Source: Ctena decussata (Eukaryota; Mollusca; Bivalvia; Lucinida; Lucinidae). From it: 64,000 nt of DNA. The notes beneath the pieces are model-generated. The model did no database searches. It worked only from the letters and a program-made list of their open reading frames with translations, and was not told the DNA's origin. The stretch spans positions 61,701,434-61,765,433 of the forward strand of contig OZ022506.1 of assembly GCA_963989385.1 (NCBI GenBank). The letters are read 5' to 3'. Below are positions 24,240 through 36,439 of the stretch, one piece after another. The position numbers and the translations under genes were made by a program. Within the stretch, counting starts at the first letter, position 1. Every line of letters begins with the position of its first letter.

Positions 24240-26290
24240 GAGTTACTTGCCCTTGAATGCAAAAAGTAATGATGATGACTCGTTTGTTTGATCAGCTTCA
24301 AACTTGCAGGTAACCAGGTTAGGCATAAAATCTAGGTTAAGCCCAATTCTGGGCAAACTCGGATCATGAACTTGAGAGTTACATGCTCCTGGGCGTTAAC
24401 AAAATTTGACCATATACTGAACATAGGGAAAATTGTTGTTCACGATAGCGACTTTAATTTTCTTTCAGATGAGCTTCAATACTGGCAAGAAATCGAGGTA
24501 AAGTTTCATTTTTGGGCTAAATCAATTCACTCTGGAGTTACGTGCCCTTGAGCGTAAAATGTCATTTGACTTTACATTTGAATACTGTTATCTCAACGAC
24601 ATCAGCTTCAAACCTGCAAGTCTCCAAGACAGGCAAAACTCTAGATTAATTTCGATTATGGACCGAATGTGATCTCTGACTTTTGAGTTACATGTACATG
24701 CCGTTGAGCGTCCTAAAATCTGCTCATAAAAATATTGTCCCCATACTGGCAGCTTTAAGGTTTGTCAAAATATTAGCAATGAGATATCAACATATGCTAA
24801 TTTCCACCTTTCTCAATGTAAGTCAGTGGTAACCAGAATTTGCCATAGCAACCTAAGTTCTTAACCGACTGCAACCAAAACACAGAAAGCATTGCTGTGA
24901 ACATTTCTGCCAAGTTTCAACTTAACCCAACTTTTGACTTCAGAGGAAGTTTTTTTTTTTCCAAATTTAAACTTTGCGGGGGAATACAAATTGGTGTTTT
25001 TTTGTTCCCACCGGTTAAGAACTCTGGTTTCTTTGGCAATTTTGTAAGTGCCGTTGACTTATAATGCGAAAAATGAAAATTGGCATTTGTTGCTATCTCA
25101 TACCACATATTTTGACAAAACTTTTATAAATGTTTCCTGAGTATAAATCTAGCGAGCATATGAATTTTGTCCCTTCAGTTGAATTTGACTGGTTTCCATG
25201 ACAACAGACAGTTTACAGAACCAGTGAAGGACAGGTATATGACAGATGAAGATGCAGGCAGTATTGACAAGATGGCAGAGACCTGAGAAGACGCTTTCAT
25301 TTTTCATCCTGTCTTCTCCAACCGTAATAGCAGTAAGGGCATGCATAGACTTTCAGCAATAATAAGACTTTTAAAGCGTCGTTAATGTCTGAATTGATTG
25401 TTGAAACGCATTTTCACAGATCTGCACACAGTGTTTCTGCCAATAATATTGTTCTAACAGATACTGAATCGATCATCCTATGGCAGTTTGAAATTAAAAC
25501 CAGAGGCAAATTGGCCAAATTCGTTCACTAGCTATAGAAGCTCAAGACGGCAGTTTACCTTTCGGTTGTCAGTCATATCATCAAACAACCAGTCAAATTC
25601 AGGGATTTGGACAATATTCCTGTGTATGGTACAGGAATACACATACAACGACTATAAAAAATACTTTTGTAGATACTATTGCTTTGAACATTTTTACAAA
25701 GTTTCAGCTTTATCCCCCTTATCGTTTTTGAGGAGAAGACTTTTGAGTATATTTTCACAAAATTAAAACGTTTTGTTGCCATGTGAACCAATCATATTTA
25801 GCTGTTGGGACAGAATTCATATGCTTGATAAATTACTACTCAAGAAACATTTCTGTAAACAGTTTGACAAATATCAGCAACGAGATATCAACAACTGCCA
25901 ATATCCACTTTCCTCAATGAAAGTCAATGGCACCCATAAGTTCCCATAGCAACCTGAATTCTTAACCGACTGAAGTAGAAAGCACAACATGTGTAGAAAT
26001 TATTGCTGTAAACATTCCTGAAAAGTTTCAGCTTCATTCGACTTAAAGCTTCTAAGGAGAAGATTTTTTAATATTTTTTTCACAAATTTAAGATTTCTGT
26101 TGCCATGGAAACCAATAAAATTCAGCTGTCGGAACAGAATTCATATTCCTGGTATATTATTACTCAAGAAAATTCCAATAAATGTTTTATAAAAAAATCT
26201 GCAGTGCGATAGCAACAAATGCCAATTTCCACTTTTCTTATCATACAGTAAATGGCAACTGTAAGTTGCAATAGAAACCAATTTTCCTAA
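24240..26290. other. fold-back core, degenerate repeated segments
   Basis: Blocks such as GCAATGAGATATCAACA, CAATTTCCAC and CCATAGCAACC...TTCTTAACCGACTG recur near 24780-24880, 25870-25960 and 26210-26300, indicating an old tandem or dispersed repeat. No gene was recognised. Confidence 0.5.
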
Positions 26291-26295
26291 ATGAC

Positions 26296-27720
26296 TGAAT
26301 TATACAAGAGGACCATTGGTCCTGTAGCTCACCTGAGTCCATTCAGCCTCAGTACTCTAGGGTAAGTTACTCTAAGGCAAATTGAACACATAGGTGGTAT
26401 CATACCTGTGACCCTCAGGGTGGAAAATGAAAAAGACAAGAATCATCCAACCTGGCCCAAATTTGAGCCGGTCCGATATTTTAAGGCTGTCCTAGATACC
26501 TGCAAGTTTGAAGAAGTTGCAGTCAAAACTAAAGACTGTGCTATGGCCCGGACAACATTTTCCCCATTATAAGTCTATGGGACCTTTTTGTTGCCACGGC
26601 AGCCACAGTTTTAAATCAAGATCCCACCCCAACAATGCTACATAGAAAATTTGATCAAGATTGGCAAGCTACTTGAGCAAATATTAATGCTTAAAAGTGT
26701 GGACGTACGACGGACCAAGCCTATACTATAAGCTCACCTTGTGAGCCTTGGCTCAGATGAGCTAAAACAGCAACTGTGACCTTGACCTTAGAATGCTGAA
26801 ATGCAAACTTGTACAAGATATTGTCATACTAAACATCTGTGTGAAGTTAAATCAAAATCGGTCCATAAACGAAGGCTCGAGACAAAGTTTTTCTAAAAAC
26901 AGCCACTGTGTCCTTGACCTTGACCCAAAAATGCTGAAACGCAAACTTGTCCAAGACATTGCCATACTTATCACTTGTGTGAAGTTACATTGAAATTGGT
27001 CCATAAATGAATGCGCTAGAGCGATTACAAAGTTTTTCTATTTAACCGTAGGACGCTGAAGCGCGAGCTTGTTCAAGATATTGTCATACTAAACATTAGT
27101 GTGAAGTTTTAATCAAAATGAGTCCATTAATGAAGGCTCTAGAGCGATGACAAAGTTTTTCTAAAAATAGCCACTGTGACCTTGACCTTAACCCAAGATA
27201 TTGTCATACTAATCACTTGTGTGATATCCAATTGAATTCAGTCCACAAACTGATGCGCTACAGCGATGACAAAGTTTTTCTAAAAATAGGCACTATGTTC
27301 TTCACCTTGACCTACAAACGCTGAAACGCGTTCTTGTCCAAGATATTGTCATACTCATCACTTGTGTGAAGTACAATTTGAATCATTTGATAAATGAATG
27401 CACTAGGATGATAACGGAAAACATTTTCCCAATTATAAGTCTATGGGAAAATATTTTATCGCTCAAAGGCAAGTAACTCTGAAAAGAATGATCCAATCTG
27501 GCCCAAATTCGAACAGGTCCGAGACGTTTCGACTGTCCTGGATACCTGCAAGTTTGAAAAAGTTGCGATCAGAAATGAAAAAGCTAGGGCCCGGACAACA
27601 TTTTCCCCATTATAAGTCTATGCGACCTTTTTGTTGCCATGGTAACCAGAGTTTTAAACCAATATGTCCCAAAACTATATGCAATCTTTCCCGCACCCCA
27701 ACCATGCTACACAGAACGAC
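26296..27720. repeat. GACCTTGACC repeat field with ~140-bp tandem period
   Basis: From about 26760 to 27420 a unit with TGACCTTGACC, AATGCTGAAACGCAAACTTGT and AGATATTGTCATACT repeats about five times with moderate divergence. Flanking blocks at 26450-26620 and 27490-27640 are themselves diverged copies of each other (ACAACATTTTCCCCATTATAAGTCTATG). This type is common in mollusc genomes and non-coding. Confidence 0.7.
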
Positions 27721-27723
27721 GGA

Positions 27724-30565
27724 GGACGCAAAATTTTATAACTTTTAAGATGTATTATATGCAAAATAAAATCGAACAGTGATACTGGATATCGTCTTTT
27801 CTGAACTTGTTTGGTGCTTATCATGCTTATAAACACTGGGTTTTATCATATTTCTTCAAACCGAGAGTATATCTTTGAATGTAGAAATTTATTACAAATT
27901 GCGTTAGGGGAAAAATTTTGATCGACGCAAAATGTTATAACTTTTAAGATGTATTATATGCAAAAGAAAATCGAACAGTGATACTTGATATCGTCTTTAC
28001 TGAACTTGTTTGGTGCTTATTATGCTTATACACACTGGGTTTTATCATATTTCTTCAAACCGACAGTATATCTTTGAATGTAGAAATTTATTACAAATTG
28101 CGTTAGGGGAAAAATTTTGATCGACGCAAAATATTATAACTTTTAAGATGTATTATATGCAAAATAAAATCGAACAGTGATACTTGATATCGTCTTTTCT
28201 GAACTAGTTTGGTGCTTTTCATGCTTATAAACACTGGGTTTTATCATATTTCATCAAACCGACAGTTTATCTTTGAATATAGAAATTTATTACAAATTGC
28301 GTTAGGGGAAAAATTTTGATCGACGCAAAATGTTATAACTTTTAAGATGTATTAAATGCAAAATAAAATCGAACAGTGATACTTGATATCGTCTTTACTG
28401 AACTTGTTAGGTGCTTATCATGCTTATAAACTCTGGGTTTTATCATATTTCTTCAAACCGAGAGTATATCTTTGAATGTAGAAATTTTTACAAATTGCGT
28501 TATGGGAAAAATTTTGATCGACGCAAAATGTTATAACTACTAGGATGTATTAAATGCAAAACAAAAAAGAAAAGTGATACTTGATATCGACTTTACTGAA
28601 CTTGTTATGTGCTTATTATGCTTATAAACTCTGGGTTTTATCTTATTTCTTCAAACCGAGAGTATATCTTCGAATGTTGAAATTTATTACAAATTGCGTT
28701 AGGGGAAAAATTTTGATCGACGCAAAATTTTATAACTTTTAAGATGTATTTATGCAAAATAAAATCGAACAGTGATACTTGATATCGTCTTAACTGAACT
28801 TGTTAGATGCTTATCATGCTTATAAACTCTGGGTTTTATCATATTTCTTCAAACCGAGAGTATATCTTTGAATGTAGAAATTTATTACAAATTGCGTTAG
28901 GGGAAAAATTTTGATCGACGCAAAATGTTATAACTTTTAAGATGTATTACATGCAAAATAAAATCGAACACTGATACTTGATAATCTCTTTTCGGAACTT
29001 GTTAGGTGCTTATCATGCTTATAAACACTGGGTTTTATCATATTTCTTCAAACCGAGGGTATATCTTTGAATGTATAAATTTATAACAAATTGCGTTAGG
29101 GGGAAAATTTTGATCGACGCAAAATTTTATAACTTTTAAGATGTATTTATGCAAAATAAAATCGAACAGTGATACTTGATATCGTCTTAACTGAACTTGT
29201 TAGATGCTTATCATGCTTATAAACTCTGGGTTTTATCACATTTCTTCAAACCGAGAGTAGATCTTTGAATGTAGAAATTTATTACAAATTGCGTTAGGGG
29301 AAAAATTTTGATCGACGCAAAATGTTATAACTTCTAGGATGTATTTAATTCAAAACAAAATCGAAAAGTGATACTTGATATCGACTTTACTGAACTTGTT
29401 AGGTGCTTATCATGCTTATAAACACTGGGTTTTATCTTATTTCTTCAAACCGAGAGTATATCTTCGAATGTTAAAATTTATTACAAATTGCGTTAAGGGA
29501 AAAATTTTGATCGACGCAAAATGTTATAACTTTTAAGATGTATTATAAGCAAAATAAAATCGAACAGTGATACTTGATATCGTCTTTACTGAACTTCTTA
29601 GGTGCTTATCATGCTTATAAACACTGGGTTTTATCATATTTCTTCAAACCGAGAGAATATCTTCGAATATAGAAACTTATTACAAATTGCGTTTGGATGA
29701 AAAATTTTGATCGACTCAAAATATTATAACTTTTAAGATGTATAATATGCAAAATAAAATCGAACAGTGATACTTGATATCGTCTTTTCCGAACTCGTTT
29801 GGTGCTTATCATGCTTAGAAACACAGGGTTTTATCATATTTCTTCAAACCGAGAGTATATCTTTGAATGTAAAAATTTATTACAAATTGCGTTAGGGGAA
29901 AAATTTTGATCGACGCAAAATGTTATAACTTTTAAAATGTATTATATGCAAAATAAAATCGAACAGTGATTCTTGATATCGTCTTTTCTGAACTTGTTTG
30001 TGCTTATCATGATTATAAACACTGGGTTTTATCATATTTCTTCAAACCGAGAGTATATCTTTGAATGTATAATTCTATTACAAATTGCGTTAGGGGGGAA
30101 ATTTTGATCGACGCAAAATGTTATACCTTTTAAGATGTATTGATGCAAAATAAAATCGAACAGTGATACTTGATATCGTCTTTTCTTAACTTGTAAGGTG
30201 CTTATCATGCTTATAAACTCTGGGTTTTATCAAATTTCTTCAAACCGAGAGTATATCTTCGAATATAGAAATTTATTACAAATTGCGTTGGTGGAAAAAT
30301 TTTGATCGACGCAAAATGTTATACCTTTTTAAGATGTATTGATGCAAAATAAAATCGAACAGTGATACTTGATATCGTCTTTTCTGAACTTGGTAGGTGC
30401 TTATCCTGCTTATAGACACTGGGTTTTATCATATTTCTTAAAACCGAGAGTACATCTTTAAATGTAGAAATTTACTACAAATTGCGTTAGGGGAAAAAGT
30501 TTGATCGACGCAAAATGTTATACTTTTATTACATTTTGCGTTGTTATAACATTTTGCGTGGTGAC
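27724..30565 (-). repeat. right arm: ~14 tandem ~199-bp units
   Basis: The same unit as the left arm in reverse, with GATCGACGCAAAATG recurring every ~199 bases from about 27920 to 30502. Terminal units match the left arm by distance from the tip. Confidence 0.95.
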
Positions 30566-30573
30566 AGGGCCTT

Positions 30574-31667
30574 CCTTTACCATAAATTTTACAGGACAAT
30601 ACCATAACTTTTTAAGATGGCAAAGTACTGCACTGTGTTAAAATGTTGTTTTGATTCCGCGTTTGGTTGTGTATTACAATGAATAAAGAAATTAAATGAG
30701 GATTTAAAGCAAGGCTTTCTACAATGCAGTCGTTGAACGGCCTGGAAGCCAGATGCCAGGTCTTTTGCAGTTTTGTCACAGTGTAATTATCAGGAAAAAT
30801 GTGTTTATACATATAGGATGGTCGCTGGTTGTGATAGTGGTCGAAGGCCGGGCCTGTACGCTTTCGTTGTGACACTAAATACTTACAACGTTAAGTTTTG
30901 ACAAAAAAAAAAAGAACTTATCAAAGGCTCCATTGCTCTATCAGCATGAACAATTCAATCATGAGGTATCGCTGCAAGCGTCTCACTATAGTTTCGTCAT
31001 TGTAAATGACATCGATTAGCCAGCTTTAAACAAATAAGATATAAATGAGTTTCACAAAACAGAGTTTGAAAAATTATTTCGGTCATCTCATTTGGCAACT
31101 AAAATGACTTACTTTCGATTTCATCACGTTAAATAAAATGGTAAAAATACAATGTACAGGCGTGGAGTCCCACACAGTATCCCGCGTATGTTTATATAGC
31201 AATGCTAGACGGGAAACCAGAACAGGAAATTGTTTTTGTTGAACGATTTGTTATTTTCCAAAAACTTGTTTTCTCTACTTTTTGCCAGTTATATGACCCA
31301 ATATATGTACAACAACCCACGTTTTATTACCAAACGTGAAAGTTGAACCGCTTTTTACAATGATTTGAGTTGAAGGGTTTTTACCACTGATAGGACTATG
31401 GAGATTTTAAACGACCGAAACAATTGGTGTAGAGGAGATAGGATGACAAGACGATGTTAACCCCAAACGTACAAGCGGACGATAGGTCATGCTGACAGCT
31501 TTTCGATTATTTTAAGCAGCTAAAAGAATTCGCCGCATTTCTTTCGGATACAAGTACACGTACAAGTTACATTTATCTTAACCATTGTTAACCACAATTC
31601 TAACGTGTACGTGTACGGGTGACTACCAGTATCCGTACGAGTACACGTTCTAAATCTTAACCTCACT
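30574..31667. other. right flank of the fold-back element, inside the outer element
   Basis: No gene was recognised. Near the outer right end, GTACACGTACAAG and CGTGTACGTGTACG repeats occur at 31553-31650; the left end has one such motif. The outer terminal repeat may once have been longer. Confidence 0.4.
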
Positions 31668-31878
31668 GATATTTAACAGAGCTAAACGGGTTTGAAACAA
31701 CGACAGCTCATGATTTGAAAAATCACATATGAAAAATAAACGCATACAAGTGATAAAGGTAAAAAAAAAAAGATAAAATATAAAATCTAAAGTTATATAA
31801 AGAATTTAAAAGAAAATTATCTATATTTTAAATACATTAAATGTAAAGAAAAAAAGTAAAGAAAAAATAATGATAAAT

Positions 31879-32115
31879 GAGCCACGACTCGAGAAAACCA
31901 ACAATGTGGTTGTGCGGCAAGCGCAGACTCAAATCAGCCTGGGCATTCGCCCAGTCTGATCAGAGTCTTCGCTGTCCGCATGGAGGTAGCTCAGTCCCTT
32001 AGCTACCCTTTAAGTCCTTAGCGAAGACTCTGATCAGACTTGGCAAATGCCCAGACTGATCTGAGTCTGCGCTGGGTGCACAACCACACTTTTGGGTTTC
32101 TCGTGTCGCGGCTCA
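31879..32115. repeat. palindromic bivalve repeat, copy 4 (full length)
   Basis: It starts GAGCCACGACTCGAG and ends CTCGTGTCGCGGCTC, with both arms complete. Confidence 0.95.
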
Positions 32116-32220
32116 AATAACTAATGAAAAAACGAACAGAAAAGAAATAGTTAACACCTACAGCGAAAGGAAGTGAAGCTTGCGAACAGAGAAGATTTAG
32201 ATCAGGCGGCATAAAATGAG

Positions 32221-32400
32221 AGGAGCCCAGCTGCTCAGTAGGCTAAGCGCTGGTCTGCTAATCTACATGTAGCCTTCCCGGGTTCGAGACCCGCTGGAGG
32301 CGGCAATCTTTCCAACTGTAAACGAGGTTGCATTGCGAAAGGCCTTTCAGTATCATCGTCCCGTCGTGCCATTCAGGAATAAGTATTTGTAATAGAATTA
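32221..32400 (+). repeat. tRNA-derived SINE
   Basis: Head GGAGCCCAGCTGCTCAGTAG, B box CCGGGTTCGAGACCC, then a ~100-bp body. A TAA run follows at 32408-32424. Confidence 0.7.
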
Positions 32401-32514
32401 GGTTAATGATAATAATAATAATAATCTTTATTTCCTCCATGAATGAAGAGCATACATGTACACACAGTATAGAAAAAAAATAATGAGAACATATATACAA
32501 AATTCACAAATATA

Positions 32515-32660
32515 CATATACCAAGGATGGATGGATGTCTTGCGATTTTACGTCCTTTTTAACAGTAATACAGTCATAACAGTACGATCATGTACCTAGG
32601 AGTACAATCTTTATCCAAAGATCTGATTATACCAAGGACACTTTTCCTCAATAGAAGTGA
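32515..32660 (-). repeat. SINE tail fragment
   Basis: GGATGGATGGATGTCTTGCG and GATTTTACGTCC match the tail end of the SINE at 20640-20840. The tRNA head is missing, as expected for 5' truncation. Confidence 0.55.
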
Positions 32661-33037
32661 CTAAGTATGATCAGTTCATGCGGATGCAATAGTTTCAGCC
32701 GCTTAACATAGCATTTTATATGATACAATGTATATGGTTCCTCATGTGAGCCATACAATGACGAAAAATAGTTAATATTAGTATATATATTAGCAAACCG
32801 ACAATAAGTATATAAATGTATTGGCAGTCTAGCGATTGTCTACATCTCGTCCTTTGTACCTTATCGAAACGAAATGTAAGAATTTAATCAGGAGGAAACG
32901 CAGGCAATCACCTGACCACGATAACGATTATAATGTTTAATCCCTATCATGGCGAACAGACAGCTTCAAAGTGTGTAGCATCGAGTGCAGAACTGGAAGA
33001 GCCTTATCGCCATAAAAGGGATCCACACAAAGCTAAG

Positions 33038-34361
33038 TTAACGACTTCCTTCAATTCTTTTGATACGCATGTGTATGTACGTGCCATTCAAATAATGTAA
33101 CTCGAATATACGGGTACTTTTGACAGACATTAAGAATATTTTAATGCAATCAATATTGTCCTTCTCTTCATTTAAAATTTCCCTCGAGCCAGAAAACAGT
33201 AAATCCAACTGCCTTTCTGGAGAATTTGGCATAAAAGTACTAATTTATTTAGCACGAAATCGACTAAGTAGCCTGTACCATAAGATTTCCTGAAAGTCAT
33301 TGAGTTTAGTGCAATACAACATTAAGTGATCTGACTGTGACAGAATAAAGTCACCATAAATATAACAGTTATGGTACCATTTGACTGAAAACATTGTTCC
33401 AAGCAAACGAACAGCTTTCTGAGCTAAGGGCAAGTATTGTGGGAACTGTTTACAAAGTTTTCACATGATGTATTCTTTGTTTGCACCGTGAACGTTAATA
33501 TTCGTGTAAACGAGGGAAAGGACTGAACCCTCTGAGCCCGTTCGGCCGCAGACAACTCCCGAATTTTTTCATTGATCAAACGTTTCCAAGAACTTTTGGA
33601 TATAAAGGTGCCATTCTCAATAAATGTATTGAAGAATTGCATCAAGGAATATTTCCCCATTTTACGATGAATGTCCGATATAAAGTCACGTTGGGAGCTT
33701 ATTTGACTGTTGAAATTTGTTAGTCTAAAGAGAAAAATATCTTCGGCCGTATAAACTGGGGGCAAACAGCACAACTGTCTAAAAATATCAGTTTCCGGTA
33801 ATCGATCTCGAACTCTATATTTTGAAAATCCAACAATGGCAATGACAGGTCAGTATTAGTACGTTTAGGAAGCGACTGCATATACTTCACACAGAAGCGA
33901 TTTGCAAGTTCTAACATATGTACAAATGTTTAGGAAATAGATTGTTCCAAAGTTCGCAGCCATATAAGGCTTTTGGAAGAACAATACTTTTGTAAATATG
34001 TTTAGATGTTAAATGATTAAAACCTCCCTCACGTATACCGCAATTGGCCAAACTTAGCATTGTACTTTTAAGTTTAGCGGAGGTTGATTTCACGTTTTTA
34101 TCAAGCGATAAATATTTATCGCATTGAATTCCTAAATGCTTCTTCTATATAGGCATCGCCAAGTTGCCAAACCCGGTTAGAACGGCGAAATTCTGACTCT
34201 GACTCATTATATATCACAACTGTATATTTCGGCGGCTGGTATTCAATGTACCATTTACAGGAATTATTGTAGCAAATATTAAGCATCTGCTCCAATCCAA
34301 ACTTGGAGTATGACATAAGCAACATGTCGTCAGCAACTGCCGGGCTACCACATTTAATGTT
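33038..34361 (-). pseudogene. CR1-like LINE reverse transcriptase, 3' part (decayed)
   Basis: Minus-strand frames read in order through the back half of a non-LTR reverse transcriptase. First comes the catalytic VADDMLL motif at about 34310-34340, then CKWYIEY and YTVVIYNES. The thumb and C-terminal part follow, with ALYGCELWNN (about 33945) and NRFCVKYMQSLPKR (about 33880). The order and motifs fit the CR1/L2-like LINEs common in bivalves. The frame breaks near 34140, 33935 and 33760 and again further on, so it is inactive. Upstream it runs into the 9.28-kb insertion and resumes at 43644. Related shorter frames continue to 33038; the exact 3' end of the LINE is not visible. Confidence 0.8.
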
Positions 34362-34904
34362 CTGGACCCGGTTGTATCAAACTTTAATGACAAATTAAAC
34401 CGTCATTAAACCGCCATTAATTAACGCGTTATTAAATTCGGTTGTATGAAACTTTTAATGATGCGACTTCGTCATTATCTCTTCATTAACTTAATGATGG
34501 TCTGGGGGTATCTTTAAACCGTCATTAAGCAATTCAAGATGGCCGCCATCGTCCGATTCGACCTCGATATTTCGGAAAAGCGACCATTTTAAAGACAACA
34601 TGGTCGATGTAGAATGCGAAGGAGATGGAAATTCGTGAAAAGAAACCAAACACCTCGATCTGCAATCATTTCCATGCAGAGCAAGAACCTAAAGCCATTT
34701 AAATGTCATACAGCAGTTGTTAGTTATCCAAAGCTCGGTACATTTTCCTTTAAAAACTTGCTTCTTTCCCGTTGGCATCGTAAAAATATGTAAACATCAT
34801 TGAGGTCCATCGACCAGCTGCTCACGACATGATGACGTCATAAGACAACAGGCAGCGCACAATCAATATCTAAGGACTTTTGATAGAACTTATGACCCGA
34901 TTTG

Positions 34905-36065
34905 ACTTGATGGCCAATAAACGTTAAATAAACGATGTGTGCCTACAGCGTTATGTACCCCTTTGTATGCCAACAGCCCATATGGGAGCCAACACATCAA
35001 GCCTAAAACGTTGAGCCTGAGTTGTGTGCCTGCAGGGTAAGCACCTCTTTGTATGCTTGACATTCCCATACCTGGATTTAACACATAGGGCACACAACGA
35101 TGAATCAACGTTGTGTGTCTGCAGAGTATGTATCTCTTTGTATGCATGTCACTTTCAGTCTTGGAGCCTACACATCGGACACATAACGTTGTTCATCGTA
35201 GGCCTAATGTACCTGCAGAGCGTGTCTCTTTTGTAAAATGGTATTCCAATTCTAGGAGCCCGAACATGGGACACACAATGTTGAATCATTGTAGTGTGCC
35301 TACAGTGTACGGACCCCTATATGCATACAATACCAATTTTTGGGTGCCTTCATATCGGGCACCCAACCTTCAATCAACGTCGTGTGCCTGCAGAATATGT
35401 ACCCTTTGTCTTTGACCCTAAACATCATACACACAACGTTGATTCAACGCTGTGTGCATGCAGGGTATGTGCCCCTTTATATACATGACATCCCCAATCT
35501 GGGATCTTCCACATTGGACACTCAGTGATCACTCAACATTGCGTGCCTACAGTGTATATATCTCTTTGTATGCATGACATACCCATTTTGGGAGCTTACC
35601 CATCGGGCAGACAACGTTGAACAAGTATTGTGTGCCTGCATGATACGTACCCTTTCAGGCCTTTGTCGCATGACATTCCAATTCTCGAACCTAACCATCG
35701 GACACACAACGTAGAATAAAAGTTGTCTGACCAGCAGGAAATGAGACCACATCCCATTCTGCAAGCCTTAATATCGGGCACACACAGTTGATTAAACGGT
35801 GTGGGCCAAGAGGGTATGTACCCCTTTGTATGCCTTTGGGAGCTTACGTCTCGGATACACAACGTTGAACCAGCGTTGTGTTCCTATTTGTATGCATGAC
35901 ATTCCCATTTGGGAGCCTACACATCCGTCTTACAACGTTGAATCAACGGTGCGAGCCAGCAATGTATGTACCCCTTTCCATGCATGACATTCCCATTCTC
36001 GGAGCCTACATATTGGGCACACAACGTCCGATCAATACTGAATCAACGTTGATTCAGCGTCATGA
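34905..36065. repeat. tandem array, ~100-bp unit with CAACGTTGAATCAACGTTG core
   Basis: Units of the form ACACAACGTTGAATCAACG, TGTGTGCCTGCAG, GTATGTACCCC, TTTGTATGCATGACATTCCC and GGGAGCCTACACATCGGG repeat about eleven times with strong divergence. Each unit contains a palindromic AACGTTGA...TCAACGTT. Small frames through it are accidental. One more partial unit follows the SINE at 36353-36440. Confidence 0.85.
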
Positions 36066-36072
36066 CGCTGAA

Positions 36073-36352
36073 CCGACGTTGATTGATTGATCGATTTGTT
36101 GCTTAACGTCCACGGTAAACAACTATGGTCATGTCGGGACGGTCAGTTAATCTAACCACACTATTCCTGGGCAGGCTTAGACCTCCTAAGCGGTTAACCA
36201 GTACTAAGTGCACATGCTTTCGCCAGTAACTGACAACTGCCCTTCTTGAAACAGCGGAAGGAGAAACGCAAGTATGTGGCCAGACCGGGTTTCGAACCCA
36301 GGACCTCTGACTTATGAGTCAGGTGCCCTACCGATTGCGCTACGTGGCCCGG
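36073..36352 (-). repeat. tRNA-derived SINE inserted in the array
   Basis: In reverse it starts GGGCCACGTAGCGCAATCGG, has a B box CTGGGTTCGAAACCC and a CAT-like anticodon region. The body follows (GGTTAACCGCTTAGGAGG, TGACCGTCCCGACATGACC), with an AATCAATCAATC tail at 36083-36094. A head-less plus-strand copy is at 47115-47310. It interrupts the CAACGTTG array, so it is younger. Confidence 0.85.
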
Positions 36353-36439
36353 CTGAACCGACGTTGAATCAAGAGGTTAATCAATATTGATCCAACGTTG
36401 TTTGCCTGCAGGGCATATACCTTTTTGTGTGCTTGCCCA

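Larger units (their letters stand above)
15985..30565. mobile_element. 14.6-kb fold-back element with array arms
   Basis: The ends GTCACCACGCAAAATG (15985) and CATTTTGCGTGGTGAC (30565) are the outer parts of a 41-base perfect inverted repeat. They are flanked by an exact 8-base direct repeat, AGGGCCTT (15977-15984 and 30566-30573). Inward of the tips both arms are tandem arrays of the same ~199-bp unit in opposite orientation. Unit variants match by distance from the tip: the variant with CCACCAACAC lies ~265 bases in on both sides, and the one with AATAGAATTATAC comes next on both. So the arms descend from one long inverted repeat. Drosophila FB and Galileo elements have a similar build. The 8-bp duplication fits hAT or P superfamilies but does not decide between them. 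The 7.4-kb core carries no recognised transposase, so it is presumably non-autonomous. Confidence 0.8.
15206..31673. mobile_element. outer 16.5-kb element with 6-bp target duplication (putative)
   Basis: AGGGAGGTTAAGATTT at 15212 is matched in reverse by AAATCTTAACCTCACT ending at 31667. The match continues loosely for ~35 bases through GTGTAC-rich sequence. Both ends are flanked by direct GATATT (15206-15211 and 31668-31673). Six-base target duplications and AG...CT termini are features of Polinton/Maverick elements, and 16.5 kb is within their size range. No Polinton gene is inside; most of the interior is the fold-back element at 15985-30565. The terminal match is short, so the call is provisional. 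Confidence 0.5.

Noticed and set aside
24240..27720. Coding remnants in the fold-back core that might be its transposase
   Set aside because: All frames are short, and the DNA is made of degenerate tandem and dispersed repeats. No catalytic motif was recognised.
15985..30565. CRISPR-like array
   Set aside because: Units are contiguous ~199-bp repeats without unique spacers, in an animal genome.
36280..36356. tRNA-Met-like sequence on the minus strand
   Set aside because: The anticodon loop is one base short, the acceptor stem has mismatches and it runs straight into a SINE body with an AATC-type tail. It is a SINE head.
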